This document shows positions 40,742-49,475 of a DNA stretch of 64,000 bases, one piece after another. Location of the stretch: assembly GCA_018265835.1 (NCBI GenBank), contig JABLYK010000006.1, positions 1 to 64,000 of the forward strand. Reading direction: 5' to 3'. Each line of letters begins with the position of its first letter. Within the stretch, counting starts at the first letter, position 1. The notes under the pieces are model-generated. The model had not been told where the DNA came from. It made no database searches and worked only from the letters and a program-made list of their open reading frames with translations. Made by a program: the position numbers and the translations under genes. Source of the DNA: Oscillospiraceae bacterium (GTDB taxonomy: Bacteria; Bacillota; Clostridia; Oscillospirales; Oscillospiraceae).

Positions 40742-41116
40742 ATGTCACAGCAGGAACACAGTCAAAACCATGTGCACGAGCATACGCACACGGATGCAGA
40801 CGGTCATGTTTACACACATGTTCACGGCGAGGGCGATACCCATCCGCACACACACAGCCACACGCAGACCAAGTCGGTGCTCAACCGCCTGTCCCGCGCA
40901 ATCGGCCATCTGGAATCGGTCAAGCGCATGGTGGAGGACGGGCGCGACTGCACGGAGGTGCTGGTGCAGCTTGCGGCAGTGCGCTCCGCTCTGAACAACA
41001 CCGCCAAGGTTATCCTCAAAGACCACATTGAACACTGCCTGGCCGACGCCGTGGAAACCGGCGACCAGCAGTCGATTGAGGATCTGAACGCGGCGATCGA
41101 AAAATTTATGTCCTGA
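40742..41116 (+). CDS. csoR: CsoR/FrmR-family metal sensor with His-rich N-terminus
   Basis: A 124-residue metal-sensing repressor. The DUF156 fold covers about 44-124. The copper ligands of CsoR are conserved with exact spacing: Cys70, then His95 (+25) and Cys99 (+29). The first 40 residues are an unusual extension with twelve histidines in HxH and HxHxH patterns, which could bind or buffer metal. The start at 40742 fits the mapped promoter. Only 22 bp separate it from the DUF362 gene, so both are probably de-repressed by Cu(I). No copper ATPase gene is adjacent. Confidence 0.87.
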   Translation: MSQQEHSQNHVHEHTHTDADGHVYTHVHGEGDTHPHTHSHTQTKSVLNRLSRAIGHLESVKRMVEDGRDCTEVLVQLAAVRSALNNTAKVILKDHIEHCLADAVETGDQQSIEDLNAAIEKFMS

Positions 41117-41138
41117 CGAAACGGAGGCATGTTACAGC

Positions 41139-42242
41139 ATGGAAAAATCAAAGGTCTATTTTTCGGATCTGCGCACGGACGAGATCAGCACGCTGGATAA
41201 GCTCAAGCGCCTGATGAAAGCGTCCGGCTTTGAGCAGATCGACTTTCAGGGAAAATACGTCGCGGTGAAAATCCACTTCGGCGAGCCCGGCAACATGGCC
41301 TATCTGCGCCCGAACTGGGCGCGGGTCGTGTGCGACTATATCAAGGAGCTTGGCGGAAAGCCGTTTTTGACCGACTGCAACACCCTGTATGTCGGCGGCC
41401 GCGCCAACGCGCTCGATCATCTCGACAGCGCCATGTGCAACGGCTACACGCCCCTGCAGACCGGCGTGCAGTGCATCATTGCCGACGGGCTCAAGGGTAC
41501 GGACTATGATCTTGTGCCGATCCGCGGCGGCAAATACCTGCGCGCGGCAAAAATCGGCCGCGCCATCATGGACGCGGATATCATCGTGTCGCTCAGCCAT
41601 GCAAAGGGTCACGTCAGCGCCGGCTTCGGCGGCGCGCTGAAGAACCTCGGCATGGGCTCCGGCTCGCGCGCCGGCAAAATGGACATGCACAGCTCCGGCA
41701 AGCCGGTCGTCAATCAGAATCGCTGCATCGGCTGCGGCAAATGCATCAAGAACTGCGCGCACGGTGCGCCGCACATTGAAAACGGCAAGTGCACCATCCT
41801 CAAGGCAAAATGCACCGGCTGCGGCCGCTGCGTGGGCGTATGCCCGGTTGAGGCGATCCACGCGGAGTTCGACACCGCAAACGACGTGCTCAACTGCAAG
41901 ATCGCCGAATATGCCAAGGCCGTGTGCGACGGGCGGCCGAACTTCCACATTTCGCTGGCGGTTGATGTGTCGCCGGAGTGCGACTGCCATGCATACAACG
42001 ACGTGCCGATCGTGCCCAACGTGGGCATGTTCGCCTCGTTCGACCCTGTGGCGCTCGACGCTGCCTGCGCCGACGCGATCAATGCACAGCCTGCGAATCC
42101 GGGCAGCCTCATCGCCGACGACCACGACCACACGCACGATCATTTTTCCGCGATGCACCCGGACACGAACTGGCGCGCCGCCGTCGAACACGGCGAAGCC
42201 ATCGGACTCGGCAGTGCGGAGTACGAGCTGGTCAAAATCTAA
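41139..42242 (+). CDS. DUF362 protein with two 4Fe-4S clusters
   Basis: A 367-residue protein. The DUF362 core (1-185 and 245-340) encloses a bacterial ferredoxin insert with cysteines 196, 199, 202, 206 and 225, 228, 231, 235, enough for two [4Fe-4S] clusters. The C-terminus has a short His/Asp-rich stretch (DDHDHTHDH) that could bind metal. The biochemical role is unknown; it follows a copper-sensor gene closely, suggesting metal-linked regulation. It ends at a strong terminator. Confidence 0.88.
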   Translation: MEKSKVYFSDLRTDEISTLDKLKRLMKASGFEQIDFQGKYVAVKIHFGEPGNMAYLRPNWARVVCDYIKELGGKPFLTDCNTLYVGGRANALDHLDSAMCNGYTPLQTGVQCIIADGLKGTDYDLVPIRGGKYLRAAKIGRAIMDADIIVSLSHAKGHVSAGFGGALKNLGMGSGSRAGKMDMHSSGKPVVNQNRCIGCGKCIKNCAHGAPHIENGKCTILKAKCTGCGRCVGVCPVEAIHAEFDTANDVLNCKIAEYAKAVCDGRPNFHISLAVDVSPECDCHAYNDVPIVPNVGMFASFDPVALDAACADAINAQPANPGSLIADDHDHTHDHFSAMHPDTNWRAAVEHGEAIGLGSAEYELVKI

Positions 42243-42254
42243 GCATCCCTCACG

Positions 42255-42294
42255 CAAAACGAATCACCCGCCAAATGGCGGGTGATTCGTTTTG
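42255..42294. terminator. Bidirectional terminator
   Basis: A perfect 18-bp stem (42255-42272 with 42277-42294) around an AAAT loop. Flanking A and T tracts allow it to act in both directions between convergent genes. Confidence 0.9.
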
Positions 42295-42345
42295 TGTGTC
42301 AAAAAAATGTAGCGCTTCGCCGCTTGGCGGGTGGTTCGCTTGGTA

Positions 42346-42774
42346 TCAGGAACTTCTGACGGCCGTAACCAGGTCGCTTGTACAGGTGGTTACCGCGTAA
42401 CCCTCGCTGTTGACCGCCTTGAGATACGCCACGGCATAGTACTGGTTGCCGGGGACGCCGGGATACGACACCGTCATCTTATAGCTCGAACAGTTGTGCC
42501 CCATCAGGTCGGAATAGCCGGCGTCGGTATAGTTATAGGTCTTCACCGTCGTGCCGGAAGCAGTCTTGATTTCGACCTTGGTTGCGCCGAGATCCGTCAT
42601 CGTGCTGAACGCTATAACCGTAAACTCCACCGTGATGCCATTGCCGCTCTTGGCCGTTGCGTATTTATTTTTAATGTAAGTGCCGTCGCGTTGCTCCACT
42701 GCAAGCGCCGCAACGGAAAGGCACAATGCAAATGCCAGAACCAAAGCCAGCGTTCTTCTCATACTCTTTTTCAT
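42346..42774 (-). CDS. Small secreted protein
   Basis: A 142-residue protein with a clear signal peptide (MKKSMRRTLALVLAFALCLS, cleavage near AALA). The mature part is rich in Thr, Ser, Tyr and Gly and is probably all-beta. No family is recognised. Its ATG overlaps the stop codon of the DUF4367 gene, so it belongs to the sigma/anti-sigma operon and may be the regulated or sensed surface product. Confidence 0.75.
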   Translation of the reverse strand: MKKSMRRTLALVLAFALCLSVAALAVEQRDGTYIKNKYATAKSGNGITVEFTVIAFSTMTDLGATKVEIKTASGTTVKTYNYTDAGYSDLMGHNCSSYKMTVSYPGVPGNQYYAVAYLKAVNSEGYAVTTCTSDLVTAVRSS

Positions 42775-43631
42775 TTTGCTTCCTCCATAGAATCGATCAT
42801 TCGAATGAGGTCCTCTCGGGTTGGGACGACGGAAATGCTGCATTCATAGGGTTCGGCTCTCCACACGGCCATATACCCCCCATAGCACGTCATAATATAA
42901 TACTCCGTACCATTGCGCTTATAAATTTCCGGGTCTCCCGCGCCCTTGGAATATTGTCCCCCCACCTGCCCGCTAAAGTCGATCGAGAGCAACACCGGCG
43001 GATCGGCGCCCATCATGCGCATATAGGAAACGCTATAGCTTCTGTCCCCGCTCGTGCCGGTTTTCGTAAGCGTGTAGAACTCATAGCCCTCCGGAATATA
43101 GGTGGGCGCCTTCACTTCCGTGACACCGTCCTGATCCAGCGCAAGCTGCAGCTCGTTTTTCGGTTCCTTGTCCGCTTGTTCCTCGGTCGACGCCGTACCC
43201 GCCGGTCCGAAGCTGAACGTGTTTTTTGACCAGCTCGCCACCGAGCTCCAAAAATCGTAGCCATCCGCACGCGCAGTGAGCGCCCCCACAAACAGAACCA
43301 GAACGACCGCAGCGGCTGCGGCAGCCGTGTGGAAGAACCTCCCGCGCTTCTTTTTTGTGCGCGACTTCGCAGCATCTTCCTCGTCCTCATACAGAGACAC
43401 GCCGTCGGCGTCAGGCAGGTAGTGCTCCCGGAACGATGCCCATGCTGCGTCCACATCCGGGTGATTCTCTTTCCGCTTGGCGAGCACGTCCGCAATGTAT
43501 AAGATCGCGCTCACGTCCGAAGCTTCCTCCGGAAGCTGCGAATCCTGAAACAGAATTTCCTCAAGTTCTTCCGTTCGCATCGCATCAAATTTTGAGAAAT
43601 CCCGGTGCATCTGCTTATCTGGTTTGGACAT
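42771..43631 (-). CDS. DUF4367 membrane protein, probable anti-sigma factor
   Basis: A 286-residue protein with a cytoplasmic N-terminal part (about 1-95, an acidic EELEEILFQD helix), one transmembrane segment (TAAAAAAVVLVLFVGALTA, about 102-120) and an extracellular DUF4367 domain whose YIPEGYEFYTL and MRMM strands are recognisable. DUF4367 proteins commonly lie beside ECF sigma genes and act as anti-sigma factors or sensors. The start at 43631 follows AAAGGAGG. It sits between the sigma gene and the secreted protein. Confidence 0.82.
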   Translation of the reverse strand: MSKPDKQMHRDFSKFDAMRTEELEEILFQDSQLPEEASDVSAILYIADVLAKRKENHPDVDAAWASFREHYLPDADGVSLYEDEEDAAKSRTKKKRGRFFHTAAAAAAVVLVLFVGALTARADGYDFWSSVASWSKNTFSFGPAGTASTEEQADKEPKNELQLALDQDGVTEVKAPTYIPEGYEFYTLTKTGTSGDRSYSVSYMRMMGADPPVLLSIDFSGQVGGQYSKGAGDPEIYKRNGTEYYIMTCYGGYMAVWRAEPYECSISVVPTREDLIRMIDSMEEAK

Positions 43632-43692
43632 CTTGGCCCCTCCTTTCACCCTATATATGTACGCACAGGCCGTTTTTGGGACAAAAATTTTT

Positions 43693-44190
43693 TTAATTTT
43701 CAATTTCCAGTGCTTTTTTCAGCTTCTTTTTGACCCGCAGAAGGCGTTTTCTGCATGTTTCCACCGAAATTCCAAATTCGTTGGCTGCTTCCAGCATGGT
43801 ATGGTGGTCGATCGCAACCATTTTCAGCAGCTTGTACTCGTCTTCTCCCAGTGCCTGCTCGCACGCGAGCGCAAGCTCCACCCCGCCGGTCTGCGGCGGG
43901 ACCGTAACCTGCTCCACCGAGAACGCAGTGACCACAAGCTTGTTCAGCCGCGCACGTCGGCGGCGGACATTTTGGATCACATTCTTCAGTGCATTCATCA
44001 GCCACCCGGCGGGATTGGCGCTGCGCATCAGCTCCTCTATGCTCGAACAGGCGATCCGGAAGGTGTCCTGTACCGCTTCCTCCGCCAGCGGGTCGTCTTT
44101 CAGCGCGCACTGTGCGTAAATGAGCAGGGACGAGTAGACCTCTCCATAAAGCTGCTCCATCCAGCTTTCCTGCTCCGGATTCAATGCCAC
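43693..44190 (-). CDS. ECF-type RNA polymerase sigma factor
   Basis: A 165-residue sigma-70 family protein. Region 2 runs through LYGEVYSSLLIYAQCAL and LAEEAVQDTFRIAC, and region 4 through YKLLKMVAIDHHTMLEAANEFGISVETCRKRLLRVKKKL. I chose the GTG at 44190 because GAGAGGG lies 6 nt upstream and it begins just before region 2. An in-frame ATG at 44307 would add 39 residues but has no clear ribosome site. It probably drives its own operon with the DUF4367 anti-sigma factor and the secreted protein. Confidence 0.82.
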   Translation of the reverse strand: MALNPEQESWMEQLYGEVYSSLLIYAQCALKDDPLAEEAVQDTFRIACSSIEELMRSANPAGWLMNALKNVIQNVRRRRARLNKLVVTAFSVEQVTVPPQTGGVELALACEQALGEDEYKLLKMVAIDHHTMLEAANEFGISVETCRKRLLRVKKKLKKALEIEN

Positions 44191-44465
44191 ACGTTTCCCT
44201 CTCTTCCGCAGCGGGACGATTTCCCGCAAATTGCATCCGGCCGTCAGCTCCGTGACGTCCCATGCGTGTTCGTGCTCCGCCGCTTCCTGTATTATAGACG
44301 ATTCCATTTTACATCACAAGCCTATTTTCGACAAAATCCGACTGATGGATATGGCCTGCCGATCTGTGAACCAATGGGTTAATACTGCGAAACGAACCGC
44401 TTCTTCTCCCGGAGAAAAGCAGGGGCTATAATGAAGACAAATTTACAGCAAAAGGAGCGGTTCGA

Positions 44466-45317
44466 ATGGCACAAACTTATACGACTCTGAATAACGGTGT
44501 GCAGATGCCCATGCTGGGCTGCGGCACCTTCCTGTTCACACCGGACGAGGCGGAGGCCTCTGTTCTTTCCGCACTGCAATCCGGATACCGGCTGGTGGAT
44601 ACGGCCAACGCTTATGTGAATGAAAAGGCCGTCGGCCGGGCGATGAAACGCTCCGGCGTAGCCCGCGGGGAGATGTTTCTGGAGACCAAGCTGTGGCCGG
44701 CGTTCTACGAACAGGATGACGCCGTGGAGAAGACGCTGGCGCGTTTGGATACAGACTATATCGACCTGCTGCTCATTCATCAGCCGGCGGGCAATTACAT
44801 TGCCGGCTACCGGCAGATGGAGAAAGCTTATCGCGCGGGTAAAGTCCGGGCGATCGGTTTGTCCAACTTCAACATGGAGCAGATCAGGGAGATTCTCCGG
44901 ATCTGCGAGGTGCGCCCCACCATTTTGCAGACGGAAATCCATCCCTATTCTCAGGAGCTGACGCTGCGGGAATTCCTGAAGAGCGAGCAAATGGCAATTC
45001 AGGCCTGGTATCCTCTGGGTCACGGCGACCCGGCTTTGCAGCAGGAGCCCGTGTTCGCCAAGCTGGCGCAGAAATACGGCAAGGGCACCGCCCAGATCAT
45101 TTTGCGCTGGCACATCCAGTCCGGGACCATCGTCATCCCCGGTTCCAAAAATCCCGACCACATCCGGGCAAACTTTGACCTGTTCGACTTTGCGCTGACC
45201 GATGCGGAAATGGCCGAAATCGCAGAAATCAATCAGGACAAGCGTTATTACGTCAGTACGCCCGAGCTGCTCCGGTCCTATGCAGAGATGGTTCCGGACG
45301 TGGACGGGCAAAAATAA
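44466..45317 (+). CDS. Aldo/keto reductase
   Basis: A 283-residue NADPH-dependent oxidoreductase of the 2,5-diketo-D-gluconate reductase-like group. The catalytic tetrad is Asp45, Tyr50, Lys75 and His105, and the C-terminal IVIPGSKNPDHIRAN nucleotide-binding segment is intact. AAAGGAG precedes the ATG. It is followed 13 bp later by a dienelactone-type hydrolase, and a perfect TATAAT at 44427-44432 with a poor -35 suggests an activator-dependent promoter. Confidence 0.92.
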   Translation: MAQTYTTLNNGVQMPMLGCGTFLFTPDEAEASVLSALQSGYRLVDTANAYVNEKAVGRAMKRSGVARGEMFLETKLWPAFYEQDDAVEKTLARLDTDYIDLLLIHQPAGNYIAGYRQMEKAYRAGKVRAIGLSNFNMEQIREILRICEVRPTILQTEIHPYSQELTLREFLKSEQMAIQAWYPLGHGDPALQQEPVFAKLAQKYGKGTAQIILRWHIQSGTIVIPGSKNPDHIRANFDLFDFALTDAEMAEIAEINQDKRYYVSTPELLRSYAEMVPDVDGQK

Positions 45318-45330
45318 AGGAGGAAGCAAC

Positions 45331-46362
45331 ATGGCACTGTTTCAATATAAAACCATTGAGGAGATCAAAGCCGAAAACAGCCACAATGACAACCTGTTTG
45401 GTCTGGTGTATGAAGGCGCGATCACCGAAAATCGACCGGGCGAAGTGAACCTGCTTCCCATTTCTTACGACCTGAACGGTCTGAAAATCGCCGCCAATGT
45501 GTACGTCCCGGCAGGATATGCCGAAACGAACGCGTATCCCGGCATCGTGGTTGCCCATCCCAATGGCGGGGTGAAAGAACAGGTGGCAGGCAAATATGCC
45601 CAGATTCTGGCGGAGCACGGCTACATTGCCCTCGCTTTTGACGCGGCCTATCAGGGCGGCAGCGAGGGGATGCCCCGGAACACGGATCAGCCCGCCAACC
45701 GGGTGGAGGATATCCACCGGGCGGCGGACATCCTTGCAACCTTCCCCGGCGTGGATCGCTCGCGCATGGGCGTTTTAGGCATCTGCGGCGGCGGCGGATA
45801 CACCATCAAGGCTGCCCAGAGCGATAAGCGCTTCCAGGCGGTCGCCACGCTGTCCATGTTCAACACCGGCGTGGTACGCAGAAACGGCTTTCTGGACGGC
45901 CAGACCGCTACCATTCAGGAGCGTCTCCGCCAGGCCTGTGAAGCCCGGCAGCAGGAGGCCGAGGGCGGGAAGGTGCAGTACACGCCGAATATGTGCGAGA
46001 TGCCCGAGGAGGAAGCCGACAAGCTGGCCTACGACCTCTACCGGGACGGCTACTATTACTATGGCAAAACCCATGCCCATCCCAGGTCCACCTTCAGCTA
46101 TACCGTTTCCAGCAATCTGGAGCTGATGTGCTTTGACGCGGCGTCCGGTGCGGATCTCATCGACCAGCCCCTGCTGATGATGGCGGGCAGCAAAGCGGAC
46201 ACCTTCTACATGACCGAGCGGGTCTTTGCTGCAGCGGTGGGAACCCGTGACAAAGAACTGTTCCTCATTCCCGGCGCGACCCATATTGAAACCTACTGGA
46301 AACCGGACTATGTCCGGCAGGCCTCTGACAAGCTGGTGGAGTTTTTCGGAAAGTATCTGTAA
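45331..46362 (+). CDS. Alpha/beta hydrolase, dienelactone-hydrolase-like
   Basis: A 343-residue cytoplasmic hydrolase. The nucleophile elbow is GICGGG with Cys152, as in dienelactone hydrolases, rather than Ser. A plausible acid Asp lies in AGSKADT and the catalytic His in PGATHIETYW near the end. An insertion (about 190-260) probably forms a lid. It has AGGAGGAAG ahead of the ATG and shares the operon with the aldo/keto reductase. The downstream LysR gene may control it. The substrate is unknown. Confidence 0.85.
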   Translation: MALFQYKTIEEIKAENSHNDNLFGLVYEGAITENRPGEVNLLPISYDLNGLKIAANVYVPAGYAETNAYPGIVVAHPNGGVKEQVAGKYAQILAEHGYIALAFDAAYQGGSEGMPRNTDQPANRVEDIHRAADILATFPGVDRSRMGVLGICGGGGYTIKAAQSDKRFQAVATLSMFNTGVVRRNGFLDGQTATIQERLRQACEARQQEAEGGKVQYTPNMCEMPEEEADKLAYDLYRDGYYYYGKTHAHPRSTFSYTVSSNLELMCFDAASGADLIDQPLLMMAGSKADTFYMTERVFAAAVGTRDKELFLIPGATHIETYWKPDYVRQASDKLVEFFGKYL

Positions 46363-46421
46363 GGACTCTCAGGCAAATCGGCAGCCTCCAGCGTTTTTAC
46401 AGCCTGTAGAATCCATACAAG

Positions 46422-46444
46422 CACGCCCTGTTTCGGGCGTGTTT
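46422..46444 (+). terminator. Terminator after the hydrolase
   Basis: A 7-bp GC stem (46422-46428 with 46435-46441) with a 6-nt loop and TTT, partly overlapping the -35 of the LysR promoter. Confidence 0.6.
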
Positions 46445-46471
46445 GCATTTTCGGAGCGTCTCTGGTATAAT
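46443..46471 (+). promoter_or_regulatory. Promoter of the LysR gene
   Basis: TTGCAT (46443-46448), a 17-nt spacer and a perfect TATAAT (46466-46471), 30 nt before the start codon. Confidence 0.78.
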
Positions 46472-46500
46472 TTTCTCATCCTGCAGAATGGAGGCGCCCC

Positions 46501-47391
46501 ATGTACAATCCCCAGCTTGAGACATTCATCCACGTGGCGGATGCCGGCAGCTTCAACAAAGCTGCGGAAGAGCTGTTCATCACGCCCCCTGCGGTCATCA
46601 AGCAGATCACATCTCTGGAAAGCAGCCTGAATCTGCGCCTGTTTGACCGCAGCCATCGCGGTCTGACCCTCACGGAGGCCGGCGCATCCATCTATCGGGA
46701 CGCCAAGTACATCATTCAATATTGCAAGGATTCCGAGGTCAGAGCCAAAAATGCCGCCCTGGGCAGCGACCACATCATCCGGATCGGAACCTCCCCCATG
46801 ACGCCGGGGCAGTTTCTCCTCGACCTGTGGCCCAGAATACACGCGCAATGCCCGGATATCAAATTCCAGCTGCTGCCCTATGACAACACGCCGGAAAATT
46901 CCCGGGAAATTTTGAAGAACATGGGGCAGAAAATTGATATCGTGGCGGGCATTTTTGACGACGGCTTTCTGGCGAACCGGGGCTGTGCTGCGCTGGAGCT
47001 TTCCCGGGAGCCGATTTTATGCGCGGTTTCCATCCGGCATCCCCTTGCGCAGAAGGATTGCCTGCACCCATCGGACCTGCAGGGGGAAAACCTGATGTTC
47101 ATCCGCCGGAACTGGAACGGGGATTTGGACCGGATGCGGGACGATCTGCTTGGGAAATACCCGGACATCCACATCGTGGATTTTGAGCAGTTCACCATTC
47201 ATGTGTTCAACCAGTGCGAGGATTCCGAGGATATCATGATTGCGATCAGCAGCTGGAACCATGTCCATCCGATGCTCAAGCTGATCCCGGTGGATTGGGA
47301 CTATACCGTTTCTTTCGGTCTGCTCCACGCCCCGGAACCGTCGGAGACAGTACAGCGGTTTCTGGATGCAGTCAAGACCGTGTTTGAATGA
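46501..47391 (+). CDS. LysR-family transcriptional regulator
   Basis: A 296-residue regulator. The winged HTH occupies residues 1-60 (FNKAAEELFITPPAVIKQIT and LFDRSHRGLTLTEAG). The rest is a periplasmic-binding-like inducer domain (about 90-290). GGAGGCG precedes the ATG. It is transcribed in the same direction as the aldo/keto reductase and hydrolase genes, and probably regulates them or the following flavin reductase. Confidence 0.93.
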   Translation: MYNPQLETFIHVADAGSFNKAAEELFITPPAVIKQITSLESSLNLRLFDRSHRGLTLTEAGASIYRDAKYIIQYCKDSEVRAKNAALGSDHIIRIGTSPMTPGQFLLDLWPRIHAQCPDIKFQLLPYDNTPENSREILKNMGQKIDIVAGIFDDGFLANRGCAALELSREPILCAVSIRHPLAQKDCLHPSDLQGENLMFIRRNWNGDLDRMRDDLLGKYPDIHIVDFEQFTIHVFNQCEDSEDIMIAISSWNHVHPMLKLIPVDWDYTVSFGLLHAPEPSETVQRFLDAVKTVFE

Positions 47392-47414
47392 TTACCACAG
47401 GGTTGATACTGAAA

Positions 47415-47450
47415 AACAAAACGGGACTTCCGCAGAAGTCCCGTTTTGTT
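47415..47450 (+). terminator. Terminator of the LysR gene
   Basis: A perfect 16-bp stem (47415-47430 with 47435-47450) around a CGCA loop, ending in a T-rich run. Confidence 0.92.
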
Positions 47451-47462
47451 TATAATATTATA

Positions 47463-47555
47463 CCAGCATCGGAAGCGGTCAAGGCCCTGGACGATGCGCT
47501 GGAGAAAATGCCTATGTCCGCCGTGTTTGGCGGTACGCAGATTATCAGTAAATAA
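47463..47555 (+). pseudogene. 3' stub of a lost gene
   Basis: An open frame without a start, reading PASEAVKALDDALEKMPMSA and then VFGGTQIISK before TAA, ends 14 bp before the flavin reductase gene. It has coding character but no recognisable family. It directly follows the LysR terminator, so it looks like the remaining end of a deleted upstream gene of the flavin reductase operon. Confidence 0.4.
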
Positions 47556-47568
47556 GGAGGATCTACAT

Positions 47569-48129
47569 ATGAGAAAAGATTTTGGACCGAAAACATGGTT
47601 CTATCCCATGCCGGTGCTGATTATCGGCAGCTACAACGAGGACGGTACCCCCAACGCCATGAACGCCGCATGGGGTGGAATTTATGACTACAATCAAGTC
47701 ATTCTGTGTCTCAGCGATGAGCACAAGACTACGGAAAACATCAAGCGTACCGGCGCGTTTACGCTGCACTTCGGCACCCGGTCCCGCATGGCGCAGTGCG
47801 ACTATGTGGGGCTGGTATCCGGCAAGAACACGCCTGACAAATTGGCACGGGTCGGGTTCCATGCCACGAAAAGCGCCTTTGTGGAAGCGCCCGTCATTGA
47901 CGAACTACCCTTGGCCCTGGAATGCCGGCTGCTGAAGGTGAATGAGGACGGCAATCTCATTGGGCAAATCGTAAATATCAGTGCCGATGCGTGCGTTTTG
48001 GGCACGGATGGTCTCATTGATCCCGCCAAGCTGCAAGCCATCGCCTATGACGCGGTGCACAACGATTACCTGCTGGTGTCCGAAAAAGTCGGAAACGCCT
48101 TTCAGGACGGCGCGGAGCTGGAGCCATAA
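47569..48129 (+). CDS. Flavin reductase-like FMN-binding protein
   Basis: A 186-residue flavoredoxin/flavin-reductase family protein (split beta-barrel, FMN-binding). Typical segments are visible: PVLIIGSYNEDGTPNAMNAAWGG near the N-terminus, TTENIKRTGAFTLHF, and CRLLKVNEDGNLIGQIVNIS. AAGGAGG precedes the ATG at 47569. It is likely an electron carrier or FMN reductase of the anaerobic redox system. The preceding gene has been lost. Confidence 0.9.
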   Translation: MRKDFGPKTWFYPMPVLIIGSYNEDGTPNAMNAAWGGIYDYNQVILCLSDEHKTTENIKRTGAFTLHFGTRSRMAQCDYVGLVSGKNTPDKLARVGFHATKSAFVEAPVIDELPLALECRLLKVNEDGNLIGQIVNISADACVLGTDGLIDPAKLQAIAYDAVHNDYLLVSEKVGNAFQDGAELEP

Positions 48130-48177
48130 CCCGGTTCGTTGCGAAAAAGCGGCTGGCCGCCCTGTGGATTCCCAGGC

Positions 48178-49422
48178 TCATTCCTCTTTCTTTTTCAGTT
48201 CCATCTGCGCGCGGTACTTCTTCCCGACGTCAAGGCCGGACTGAACGCTGGCGCCGCGGACGATTGTGGCAGCGCCATACTTGCCGTTGATGGCATCGGT
48301 GGCCTGGTCCAGCCGTCTGGCCCGCTCTCTTGCTTCGTCCGGGAACAGCGAAAGCTGGGCGCCGTCCTCGCGGGTGATGTCCGTCAGCGCAACGCCCAGA
48401 AGCCGCAAGGGCGTATGCCCGTCCCAAAGCTCCGAAAACAGTTGTCTGCTTAGCTGGTAGACCTCCCGTGAAATATCGGTGGGGTCTGCCAGCTTTTTTT
48501 GATGGGAGCGGGTCTTGAAATCGTTGGAACGAATGGAAACGGCAACGCAGTACGCTTTCGCCCCATCTGCCCGCATCCGGGCGGTGACGCTGTCTGACAG
48601 AGCCAGAAGAACGGTGCAGGCTTGTTCCGCCGTGACCGCGTCTTCTTCCAAGGTGGTAGAGACGCTGTAGCCCTTGGCCTCTTCGGGCGCCGGCAGGACA
48701 GGCGATGGGTCGATGCCGTTGGCATAATCATGGATCTGCTGCCCCAGCTTCACGCCCACGAGTCTCTGAACTCTGGGCAGATCGGCGTTGGCGAGGTCGC
48801 CGATCGTCCGGATCCCCGCCTTTTCCAGCTTCCCTGCGGTGGAAGCCCCAACCGAAAACAGATCCCGAACCGGGAGCGGCCACAGCTTCTTGGGGATCTC
48901 ACGCCGGAAGAGCGTATGGACTTTGTCCGGCTTCTCAAAGTCGCTGGCCATCTTCGCCAGAAGCTTGCAGTCCCCGACCCCCACGTTCACCGTGAAGCCC
49001 AGTTCATCCCGGATTCTGTCCTTGATGGTACGGGCCAACGCAATGGGATCCGGGTAGGTGTGCTGCGTCCCGGTAAAATCGGCGAAGCACTCGTCGATGG
49101 AATACTTCTCCACGACAGGGGCATAGGAACGTACCATGTCCATGAACGCCTTTGAGGACTGTTCGTAAAGCCGGAAATCAGGGCGGGCCAGGAACAGTCC
49201 CGGGCATTTTCGAAGCGCCATGGCAACCGGCTCTCCAGTTTTGATCCCGAATTTCTTGGCGGGGATGGACTTCGCCAGAATGACGCCGGTGCGCTTTTCC
49301 CGATCGCCGCCAATCGCAGCGGGAATCATACGGATATCCTTCTCACCCCGGGAAACGCGCCGGGCGGCCTCCCAAGACAGAAAGGCGCTGTTCACATCAA
49401 TATGGAAGATCAATCGGCTCAT
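48178..49422 (-). CDS. Y-family DNA polymerase (DinB/UmuC-like)
   Basis: A 414-residue translesion polymerase. The palm carboxylates are present: Asp9 in HIDVNSAF and Asp110-Glu111 in YSIDECF. The thumb HhH (GIRTIGDLANADL) and the little-finger domain follow. The C-terminal ALTDITREDGAQLSLFPDE contains a QLSLF-type beta-clamp-binding motif. The ATG at 49422 follows GGAGGGGG; the open frame extends upstream without a family match. It resembles UvrX/ImpB-type Firmicutes polymerases. No SOS box is visible upstream. Confidence 0.92.
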   Translation of the reverse strand: MSRLIFHIDVNSAFLSWEAARRVSRGEKDIRMIPAAIGGDREKRTGVILAKSIPAKKFGIKTGEPVAMALRKCPGLFLARPDFRLYEQSSKAFMDMVRSYAPVVEKYSIDECFADFTGTQHTYPDPIALARTIKDRIRDELGFTVNVGVGDCKLLAKMASDFEKPDKVHTLFRREIPKKLWPLPVRDLFSVGASTAGKLEKAGIRTIGDLANADLPRVQRLVGVKLGQQIHDYANGIDPSPVLPAPEEAKGYSVSTTLEEDAVTAEQACTVLLALSDSVTARMRADGAKAYCVAVSIRSNDFKTRSHQKKLADPTDISREVYQLSRQLFSELWDGHTPLRLLGVALTDITREDGAQLSLFPDEARERARRLDQATDAINGKYGAATIVRGASVQSGLDVGKKYRAQMELKKKEE

Positions 49423-49475
49423 GGCGCACCCCCTCCAATCGGCTGCGCAAATTTCCCGAACCATGGCTGTGCTCC

